From an uncultured Eubacteriales bacterium (GTDB taxonomy: Bacteria > Bacillota > Clostridia > Lachnospirales > CAG-274), in NCBI GenBank assembly GCA_902496345.1, contig CABVAP010000117.1, positions 1 to 7,267 on the forward strand: a DNA stretch of 7,267 nucleotides, given 5' to 3'. The translations under genes were made by a program, and so were the position numbers. A model generated the notes under the pieces. That model was not told where the DNA came from, did no database searches, and was given only the letters and a program-made list of their open reading frames with translations. Below are positions 1 through 5,058 of the stretch, piece after piece (positions within the stretch are counted from its first letter, which is position 1; every line of letters starts with the position of its first letter).

Positions 1-48
1 TTGCCGGAAACTATCGTTTCCTGATGCGTCCTCCTCTTATGTAAGCAA
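1..48 (+). repeat. Dispersed repeat, copy A (distal end only)
   Basis: Positions 1-23 are identical to 7220-7242 and are the exact reverse complement of 344-366. The core at 6-21, ggaaactatcgtttcc, is an inverted repeat with 6-bp arms and a TATC loop; TTGCC on one side and TG on the other give it a direction. A 13-nt segment (24-36) unlike the other copies follows, then ttatgtaagcaa at 37-48, which recurs exactly at 7256-7267 with the same 13-nt spacing. Judged by the two fuller copies, this is the gene-distal end of an element whose body lies left of the window. Function unknown; a REP- or MITE-like dispersed element is the best description. Confidence 0.85.
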
Positions 49-203
49 AAATAAAATTTTTGATAAATTTCATTTTGCCGAGAGAGTGAAAAAGGACGGC
101 GAAGCCGATACAAAGTTTAGGTCCAGCCTTTTCTAAAGTGGCACCGGAAAGAAATCCGGACGGCGTAAGCCGGCTTTTGCGTAGCAAAAGTGCTGAGCTG
201 GTA

Positions 204-234
204 GGGTTTGGGACAAAGTCCCAAGGTCTTAAAA
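204..234 (+). repeat. Hairpin module: GGGT, stem, AAA loop, stem, GGTCTTAAAA
   Basis: The module is gggt (204-207), stem ttgggac (208-214), loop AAA (215-217), stem gtcccaa (218-224), then ggtcttaaaa (225-234). The same plan recurs at 398-425 (stem gtgggc), at 427-458 (stem gtggggc) and, on the minus strand, at 7188-7159 (stem gtgggc, loop AAC). The joints are conserved while the stem sequence changes and stays paired. I infer a small hairpin unit used repeatedly in this genome. Confidence 0.75.
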
Positions 235-259
235 TGCTTCAAGAGCATTTTTGGAAGTT

Positions 260-290
260 TGAAACCTTTTTGCGATAGAAAAAGGTTTCA
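260..290. repeat. 12-bp perfect inverted repeat
   Basis: tgaaaccttttt (260-271) and aaaaaggtttca (279-290) pair perfectly around the 7-nt loop gcgatag. It is the longest stem in the left non-coding region. There is no T run after it on either strand, so I do not call it a terminator. Confidence 0.8.
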
Positions 291-343
291 AAAATAAGCT
301 TTTGCAAAAGCCTTAAATTAGCCACCTTTAGTCGACAACAAGA

Positions 344-482
344 CAGGAAACGATAGTTTCCGGCAAAAGTTTAGGTCAAGCCTTTTCAAAGGCTTGTGGG
401 TGTGGGCAAAGCCCACGGTTTTAAAGGGGTGGTGGGGCAAAGCCCCACGGTCTTAAAAAGGTCTTTGACAAACCCCAATTTA
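344..482 (-). repeat. Dispersed repeat, copy B, downstream of spoIIR
   Basis: Read on the minus strand, the element starts four bases after the spoIIR stop codon with taaattggggtttgt. It continues through three hairpins (stems 432-438/442-448, 402-407/411-416 and 377-384/389-396), then aaaacttttgccgg, and ends in the 23-nt palindromic unit (366-344). Copy C after trmB follows the same order but lacks the 432-448 hairpin module, so copy B has one extra module. The conserved run continues beyond 344 into 331-343 (tcttgttgtcgac on the minus strand, 11 of 13 bases as in copy C). No separate terminator for spoIIR is visible, so these hairpins may end or protect its transcript; that is inference. 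Confidence 0.85.
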
Positions 483-485
483 CCT

Positions 486-1157
486 CTAACCAAATATTTC
501 TTCCCAAATTTCAACTATTTTAAACTTTATTTTAAAGGAACTGCTATTTTGTGGGTTAGCGACAATTCCGTATTCCTCATCAGTAAGAATATTTTTAAGC
601 TTTTGCTTTTCATTTTCCGGAATTTCTGGGCTAGAAACATCAACAAAACATAAGGGAGGAAACATTACACACCACCAGTTTTTTCCCTCAGCATTCCCTA
701 TTTCAATTCGTAGTGCATCGTATTCACCAGCAGGGAAAACGACATCACCGTAAGCTTTTGTGGGAAATTCAGATTTTCCAAGAAATGCGTTAACGTCATA
801 AGTATAACCTTCTCTTTTAATAACATCTTTTGCTGTTAAAATAACATCATCTATATTTTTCTCAAAAAACTTCTTTGTTTCATCAACGTTTTGGCAAGCA
901 ATAAGTTCATTTTTGTATTTTGAAAGTATTTCATCACGAACTTTAAGTTTTAAATTTTGGTCATACTGTTCGTCGCTGTTTGCAAGAACGTGAAACCTTA
1001 AAACCTCTTTTGCTATACCACTTTGTACACTTTCAGAATAGACAGCAGTATATGTAACAATTGCAGTAAAAATAACAGCCAAAATAGTCGAAATAAATAT
1101 AAATTTTCTTTCATTTTTGAACCAGTTTAAAAAATTTTGTTGTATTTTTTTTATCAT
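486..1157 (-). CDS. spoIIR: Stage II sporulation protein R (SpoIIR)
   Basis: In the family, SpoIIR is made in the forespore, exported to the intermembrane space, and triggers the mother-cell membrane protease SpoIIGA to process pro-sigma-E. The 223 residues match the family's usual length (about 220). Residues 1-20 are basic, 21-40 form one membrane or signal-anchor segment, and the rest is extracytoplasmic. Diagnostic stretches are RFHVLANSD (54-62) with LKLKVRD (69-75), the segment YGDVVFPAGEYDALRIEIG (136-154), and NWWCVMFPPLCFVD (160-173). The ATG at 1157-1155 has AAGGAG seven bases upstream (1170-1165). A candidate sigma-F promoter lies upstream. The gene follows the HD-GYP gene but is cut off from it by a strong terminator, so it is probably its own unit. 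Repeat copy B begins four bases after the stop codon. No sign of damage. Confidence 0.95.
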   Translation of the reverse strand: MIKKIQQNFLNWFKNERKFIFISTILAVIFTAIVTYTAVYSESVQSGIAKEVLRFHVLANSDEQYDQNLKLKVRDEILSKYKNELIACQNVDETKKFFEKNIDDVILTAKDVIKREGYTYDVNAFLGKSEFPTKAYGDVVFPAGEYDALRIEIGNAEGKNWWCVMFPPLCFVDVSSPEIPENEKQKLKNILTDEEYGIVANPQNSSSFKIKFKIVEIWEEIFG

Positions 1158-1191
1158 AAAAATTCTCCTTTGTTTTTTATTTTATAAAGGG

Positions 1192-1219
1192 ATTATTACC
1201 GTCAAAATTTATTTTAAAC
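1192..1219 (-). promoter_or_regulatory. Candidate sigma-F promoter of spoIIR
   Basis: On the minus strand GTTTA (1219-1215) is followed 14 bases later by GGTAATAAT (1200-1192). These fit the Bacillus sigma-F consensus GYWTA and GGnrAnAnT at every specified position given. The 14-base spacing is one or two shorter than usual, and the last consensus position (A/T) is C. The site is about 35 bases upstream of the start codon and just past the preceding terminator. SpoIIR is sigma-F dependent in known spore-formers, which supports the call. The AT-rich context allows chance matches. Confidence 0.5.
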
Positions 1220-1223
1220 ATAC

Positions 1224-1287
1224 AAAAATAAAAAATTCCCTTTTGGATTAAACGTCTCGTAATGACGCCCAACAAAAAGGGAATTTT
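1224..1287 (-). terminator. Rho-independent terminator of the HD-GYP gene
   Basis: On the minus strand a 13-bp perfect stem (arms 1287-1275 and 1244-1232, aaaattccctttt/aaaagggaatttt) is followed by a T-rich tract (1236-1224). It starts 27 bases after the HD-GYP stop. The apical part is about 30 nt long and holds a second small stem (cgtc 1253-1256 with gacg 1264-1267), which is longer than a typical terminator loop. Confidence 0.9.
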
Positions 1288-1313
1288 AAAATATATTATA
1301 TTTATATCGTGTT

Positions 1314-2384
1314 TTATAACACCTGAACTATTTGTATTTCTTTTTCTTTAGCTAAATCAACATACATATTGTCAACCTTAACCATAGGTCTAGAAGGTCT
1401 AGACTTATTCGCAAAGACAATACTTCCTTCTTTTCCATTTGATAATCTTACATTATACCCAACATAAGTATCAGCTATGCCAGATAAGAAAGCAAGCAAA
1501 TATTCTGTATCAAACTTCTGGAAACCATCTCTTTCAAAAATTCTAATAACGTCAAAGGGACATAAATTTCCTCCACTTTCACCTCTGTTGCCTGTAAATT
1601 CGTCAAATATATCAGCAATAGCAACAAGACGTGCATATTTAGGAATTTCAAGACCCTTTTGAGCCATAGGATAGCCAGAACCATCGTATCTCTCGTGATG
1701 ACTTAAAGCAACCTGTGCAATTGTGTCATCGACTTTATCTTTAAGTATATTATAACCGTATATAGCGTGTTTTCTCAAAAATCTTTTTTCCTCAGAAGTT
1801 AATTTTTTAGAGCTTAAAACTTCATAAGGTACTTTGAGTTTTCCAACATCGTGAAGTAAGGCAGCAACGACAATTTCATCAATTTCTTCTTTAGGAAGTC
1901 TTGCCCATTTTGCAAGAACAGCACTCATCATAGAAACGCTTAAAGAATGTTTGTATACATCATTCATTTCGTTTTTCATACAGTTAAGCATTTCAAAGAC
2001 TTCCATACCGGTGCAAGCGTTAGACATAACAACGTCAACATCAGAAATCATTTTATCAAAATCAATTTCTTTGTCAGTTCTAACGACCCTGTCAAGGGAG
2101 CGTTTTACCTCTCCTTTACTCACCTCAAAGTTTTCTTTGAACTTTTTAAATTCATCGCTATTTTTAACTTCTTCAACACTAGAAAACTGCTGTTTATTAA
2201 CAACTCCATCATTGTCAACTTCAACGATAACAGCCGTAACGCCAGCCCTAGAAATTTTTCCAATGTTATAAAAATCAAGGACAGTTCCTTTAGGTACAAT
2301 TGTCGCACCAACTATAGAAACAACGTCAGTTGCCGTAACCATTCCTTCTTGTAATTTGTCTGTCCTCACTCTACTTTTTCTCAT
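1314..2384 (-). CDS. HD-GYP domain protein, probable cyclic-di-GMP phosphodiesterase
   Basis: HD-GYP proteins hydrolyse cyclic-di-GMP in the cytoplasm. Of 356 residues, about 1-110 form an N-terminal region without a recognised domain, containing a beta-rich 'EGMVTATDV...GATIVPKGTVL' stretch common in front of clostridial HD-GYP domains. The HD-GYP domain spans about 125-310 with a full set of signature residues: H146 (YKHSLSVS), H178-D179 (LLHDVGKL), H206, HHERYDGSGYP (229-239, the GYP motif) and D258 (AIADIFDEFT). The last 45 residues are a short beta-rich tail (VGYNVRLSNGKEGSIV). The ATG at 2384 has AGGGG 11 bases upstream, a slightly long spacing. A 211-bp gap with its own likely promoter separates it from cheB. 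There is no receiver or membrane domain, so its input signal is unknown. Loss of cyclic-di-GMP would typically favour motility, which fits a neighbouring cheB. Confidence 0.92.
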   Translation of the reverse strand: MRKSRVRTDKLQEGMVTATDVVSIVGATIVPKGTVLDFYNIGKISRAGVTAVIVEVDNDGVVNKQQFSSVEEVKNSDEFKKFKENFEVSKGEVKRSLDRVVRTDKEIDFDKMISDVDVVMSNACTGMEVFEMLNCMKNEMNDVYKHSLSVSMMSAVLAKWARLPKEEIDEIVVAALLHDVGKLKVPYEVLSSKKLTSEEKRFLRKHAIYGYNILKDKVDDTIAQVALSHHERYDGSGYPMAQKGLEIPKYARLVAIADIFDEFTGNRGESGGNLCPFDVIRIFERDGFQKFDTEYLLAFLSGIADTYVGYNVRLSNGKEGSIVFANKSRPSRPMVKVDNMYVDLAKEKEIQIVQVL

Positions 2385-2489
2385 TAATCAATCAACCCCT
2401 AATATCATTAATAAAACGTCATCTATAATCAAAATAAATTTATGCACTCTTTAAAATTTAATTTAAACATATTTTCAAAACATTCATAT

Positions 2490-2519
2490 ATTATATCATA
2501 AACAAGTTATATAATACAA
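2490..2519 (-). promoter_or_regulatory. Probable sigma-A promoter of the HD-GYP gene
   Basis: On the minus strand TTGTAT (2519-2514) is followed 18 bases later by a perfect TATAAT (2495-2490). It sits in the 211-bp gap between cheB and the HD-GYP gene and gives a leader of about 100 nt. I looked for a cyclic-di-GMP riboswitch in that leader and saw none. An A/T-only 7-bp hairpin overlaps the cheB stop (2584-2600) but is too weak to call a terminator, so some read-through from cheB is possible. Confidence 0.55.
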
Positions 2520-2595
2520 CAATAAAATTTAACAAATTTAGTCATTTGTAATACTACCAAAATATATACCTATACCTCGTCAAAATAAATCTAAT

Positions 2596-3711
2596 TTATT
2601 GAAACTTTTTAGAAAGGTCAACTATTTTTTGAGGAATCCTATCTAAAGGAAGTTGATAATCCAAACAATTCAAGTCATAGGCTACTCTAGGCATACCGTA
2701 AACAACAGATGTTTCCTTGTCTTGCCCAATGTTGACAGAACCGGCAGATTTCATTATGCTAAGCCCTTTAGCACCGTCAGCACCCATTCCTGTCAAAATA
2801 ACACCAATAGCCCTATCAGCCATAACTTCAGCAACAGAATTAAATAAAACATCAGCGGCAGGGCATACACCATTTACTTTTTTACCGGCAACACATTTTA
2901 TGCAAAGTTGACCACCTATCTTTTTAATAATCATATGTAAGCCACCGGGAGCTATATAGGCATACCCAGGATAAACAGGTTCGCCATCTTCAGCCTCTTT
3001 TATTTCAAGTTTAGAATAGTTGTTTATCCTTTGAGCGAACTGATAAGTAAATTTACTAGGCATATGTTGAACTATAAGGATAGGAGGCAAATCAACAGGT
3101 AAATTTCGTAAAATTGAATCAAGGGCATCTGGGCCACCTGTTGATGCTGCTATAGCAATGACACTATCATTTTTGTTATGTCCCAGCTTAGAAGTTGCCA
3201 TTTGGTTGTGAATACTGTTCGGATAAGAGTGTCTATGAGCGTGAGGCATTGCCGAACCATTTGCAATAAAACGATTTTGCATAAACCTACTGCTATGTGA
3301 CGGTGTTCTTTGGGTGTTTGTTCTTGAAGCATTAACAACAGAAAAGAATTTTTTAATTCGCTCTGTAACAGCGACAATAAGCTCTCTACCGTCAGCAGAA
3401 TTAAAATTTTTAGGCTTTATAATATAATCTTTTACGCCATATTTGTAAAAATCAAAAGCTTTTTTAGGGTCAGAGCCAGTAAGCACAATGAGCAAATTAT
3501 ACTTTTCTAAAAGCAAGCTTATGTACCTAGATGGAGCAGTGCCGTTGTCAATATCAAAAATAAGGACGTTTGGCTCGCTGGAGCTAAAATAAGCCTCAGA
3601 CTGAACAATGTTATAAGCCAAATTAACTTGAATGTTAGAGCCAGATATATTTCTTGATAAAACTTCTTTCAATACTTTGTCATAAGAAGCAATTACTATT
3701 CTTGCAGGCAT
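2596..3711 (-). CDS. cheB: CheB-type protein-glutamate methylesterase with a degenerate receiver domain
   Basis: CheB removes methyl groups from (and deamidates) chemoreceptor glutamines/glutamates. The 371 residues comprise a response-regulator-like domain (about 3-122), a His/Asn/Ser-rich linker (about 124-182) and the esterase domain (about 183-371). The catalytic triad is intact: S190 in AASTGG, H216 in QHMP and D312 in GMGADG. The spacings S to H (26) and S to D (122) equal those of Salmonella CheB (S164, H190, D286). The receiver keeps the phospho-acceptor position (D53 in IFDID), T78 and K99 (KP), but the acidic pair that binds magnesium is replaced by Ser-Tyr (IASYD, 7-11). Control by CheA phosphotransfer is therefore doubtful. 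The ATG has a strong AAAGGGGG site (3727-3720) inside the 27-bp gap to the stalk-protein gene, so the two are probably co-transcribed. No other chemotaxis gene is in the window. Confidence 0.92.
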   Translation of the reverse strand: MPARIVIASYDKVLKEVLSRNISGSNIQVNLAYNIVQSEAYFSSSEPNVLIFDIDNGTAPSRYISLLLEKYNLLIVLTGSDPKKAFDFYKYGVKDYIIKPKNFNSADGRELIVAVTERIKKFFSVVNASRTNTQRTPSHSSRFMQNRFIANGSAMPHAHRHSYPNSIHNQMATSKLGHNKNDSVIAIAASTGGPDALDSILRNLPVDLPPILIVQHMPSKFTYQFAQRINNYSKLEIKEAEDGEPVYPGYAYIAPGGLHMIIKKIGGQLCIKCVAGKKVNGVCPAADVLFNSVAEVMADRAIGVILTGMGADGAKGLSIMKSAGSVNIGQDKETSVVYGMPRVAYDLNCLDYQLPLDRIPQKIVDLSKKFQ

Positions 3712-3738
3712 TATAAAAGCCCCCTTTATAGATTAAAA

Positions 3739-4806
3739 TTAGTTGTCAGGGTCAATATAAAAATCCTCTGGTATGTCAGAATCAGACGAAAGAGGTTCAT
3801 CATCATTGTCGCTATCGACATCTACAGGATAAAGCTCCTCATAAACTGGCTCATCATTAACAAAATCAACAATGAAAGTTTTTTGATTTTTAGATATGTA
3901 AGCCACAGGATTTTTATTTTCATCGCTGTCTTCATTGAAATATACAGTTATTTCAACAAATTTTTTGTTGTTTAAAGTAATTTCTTTAAATTCAACTTTA
4001 TCAATATAATCATTATCAAAAGTGTACTTTTTCTTTTCAGGCATATTGACTTTGCTTAGTATGTAAACAGCTTTGTTTTTAGAAATTTTATTTTGAGCAA
4101 AATCACCTATATTTCCATTTGCTTTTATCTCTAAAATTCCGTCATCAAAATCAGGTTCTTGTAAATCAACAGGGGCTCTTTCCGTTGTTGTTTCACTAGA
4201 TTTTTCTGTTACTCTCTCTGTAGTTAGTTCAGTTTGAACTTCTGTAGTTTGTTCTGCTGTTTCCGTAGAAACCTCTGTAAATTTATCAGTTGGAATTTCT
4301 ATGCCTATATCACTAGGCAAAACGTTTACCTCTCTTATATTGATTATCCTAGTGTCTTGACTCCATTCAACTTTCATACCTAAAGACTGTGCAATAAATC
4401 TAGCTGGAATCATAGTTTTGTTATTTATTATTTTAGCAGGAACAGATAGCTGAGCTGAATTACCATTAATATCTGCCGTTTGCGAATTGACTTTTATTTT
4501 TATCAAATTATCTTTGTATGAAACATTTACCGTTTCGTTTTCCTTGTCCCAAGTAACATCTGCACCTAAAGGTTCAAAAACCTCTCTGGCAGGAACAAGA
4601 GTAGACCCGTCTAGTATAATAGCAGGCATAGATAAATTCTCGACTCTTTTACCGTTTACATACAAATATACATTTTCGGCATTGTAATTATGAACCTTTC
4701 CGTCATAGGTTATGTTCATATTTATCCAAGGAGCTGAAAAGCACATTTCTAAGTTCAAAAAAACAAAAATCAGTATAAGTATAGGCAAAATACGTCTTTT
4801 AGCCAT
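3739..4806 (-). CDS. Secreted copper-amine-oxidase-N (stalk) domain protein
   Basis: This 355-residue exported protein begins with a signal peptide (MAKRRI plus hydrophobic 7-22, likely cut near FSA-PW, 25/26). Residues about 48-158 are a copper amine oxidase N-terminal/stalk domain, a fold common in clostridial cell-surface proteins; its typical repeated features are GSTLVPAREVFEPLGADVTWD (67-87) and KTMIPARFIAQSLGMKVEW (130-148). A Thr/Glu-rich linker follows (174-212, TTEVQTELTTERVTEKSSETTTER). A beta-rich C-terminal region (about 220-318, ending FIVDFVND) could be an AMIN-like envelope-binding domain, though that is only my impression. The tail 321-355 is strongly acidic. The name does not imply amine oxidase activity: no catalytic domain is present, nor the amidase domain such proteins sometimes carry. 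Start ATG 4806 has AAGGGG upstream. It leads a probable operon with cheB. Confidence 0.85.
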   Translation of the reverse strand: MAKRRILPILILIFVFLNLEMCFSAPWINMNITYDGKVHNYNAENVYLYVNGKRVENLSMPAIILDGSTLVPAREVFEPLGADVTWDKENETVNVSYKDNLIKIKVNSQTADINGNSAQLSVPAKIINNKTMIPARFIAQSLGMKVEWSQDTRIINIREVNVLPSDIGIEIPTDKFTEVSTETAEQTTEVQTELTTERVTEKSSETTTERAPVDLQEPDFDDGILEIKANGNIGDFAQNKISKNKAVYILSKVNMPEKKKYTFDNDYIDKVEFKEITLNNKKFVEITVYFNEDSDENKNPVAYISKNQKTFIVDFVNDEPVYEELYPVDVDSDNDDEPLSSDSDIPEDFYIDPDN

Positions 4807-4847
4807 ATTTTCTTCCCCTTTGCAAATTCATATCACTATATAAATAT

Positions 4848-4876
4848 ATTTTAACAATTTTTATCAAAAAATGCAA
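4848..4876 (-). promoter_or_regulatory. Candidate sigma-A promoter of the stalk protein-cheB operon
   Basis: On the minus strand TTGCAT (4876-4871) is followed 17 bases later by TAAAAT (4853-4848), giving a leader of about 35 nt before the start at 4806. The design is close to that of the trmB promoter in this window. The 252-bp divergent spacer (4807-5058) is very AT-rich, so chance matches are likely. I see no terminator, RNA gene or riboswitch in it. Confidence 0.45.
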
Positions 4877-4976
4877 CAAAAAAAGAGAAAATTTTAGTAA
4901 ATGAGATTAATATAAATACGAATTATAAATATCAATATATATCAGATAAATATTATGATGTTAAATTTTCATAGTA

Positions 4977-5003
4977 ATATTTTTAAACTTACAAGCATAT
5001 ATT
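4977..5003 (+). promoter_or_regulatory. Candidate sigma-E-like promoter of the unknown gene
   Basis: ATA (4977-4979), 16 bases, then CATATATT (4996-5003) matches the Bacillus sigma-E pattern ATA-N16-CATACAnT at all but one specified position. It would start transcription about 50 bases before the gene at 5059. The spacer is so AT-rich that this could be chance, and I found no better sigma-A site for the gene. Confidence 0.3.
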
Positions 5004-5047
5004 TATATATGGTTGAAGTAACTTAAATATATGAATAAAAAAATAAT

Positions 5048-5053
5048 GGGGGG
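5048..5053 (+). promoter_or_regulatory. Ribosome binding site made of six G, fixes the start at 5059
   Basis: GGGGGG lies five bases before the ATG at 5059. It can pair with the CCUCC anti-Shine-Dalgarno core through one G-U pair. It is the only G-rich tract in the spacer and decides the start codon. Similar G-runs precede the HD-GYP, cheB and stalk-protein genes. Confidence 0.7.
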
Positions 5054-5058
5054 TTTTT

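Larger units (their letters stand above)
49..343. other. Hairpin-rich non-coding region
   Basis: I see no gene here. The segment is instead a run of short perfect inverted repeats: 144-148/155-159 (CCGGA arms), 161-164/169-172, 174-180/184-190 (cttttgc, gta loop), 208-214/218-224, 231-238/244-251 (aaaatgct arms), 260-271/279-290 (12 bp) and the 14-nt palindrome 298-311 (gcttttgcaaaagc). None is followed by a convincing T tract on either strand, so they do not look like a set of ordinary terminators. The segment 111-137 (aaagtttaggtc-agcctttt) resembles 365-390 in copy B in the same orientation, so part of the region is probably a decayed or mosaic copy of the same repeat family. Confidence 0.75.

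Noticed and set aside
1..366. Complete MITE bounded by the inverted 23-nt units at 1-23 and 344-366
   Set aside because: Each unit is the end of a separate, longer element (the body of copy B extends rightwards to 482; that of copy A would extend leftwards). I also see no target-site duplication.
1..482. CRISPR array
   Set aside because: Repeats are few, unevenly spaced and in opposite orientations, and there are no regular spacers or cas genes.
396..653. Plus-strand open reading frame of 85 codons
   Set aside because: It runs through the repeat hairpins and then antisense to the 3' end of spoIIR. It has no ribosome binding site, and its composition follows the repeats.
1947..2354. Plus-strand open frames antisense to the HD-GYP gene
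   Set aside because: The HD-GYP frame carries a full set of family motifs across this stretch; the antisense frames have no motifs or ribosome sites.
2385..2490. Cyclic-di-GMP riboswitch in the HD-GYP leader
   Set aside because: The leader is almost entirely A/T and lacks the conserved stems and G-rich core of known cyclic-di-GMP riboswitches.
2584..2600. Terminator of cheB (aataaat/atttatt hairpin over the stop codon)
   Set aside because: The stem is only A-T pairs, overlaps the coding end and has no T tract on the cheB strand.
3739..4806. Copper amine oxidase enzyme
   Set aside because: Only the N-terminal/stalk-type domain is present; there is no catalytic domain, and the length is about half of the enzyme's.
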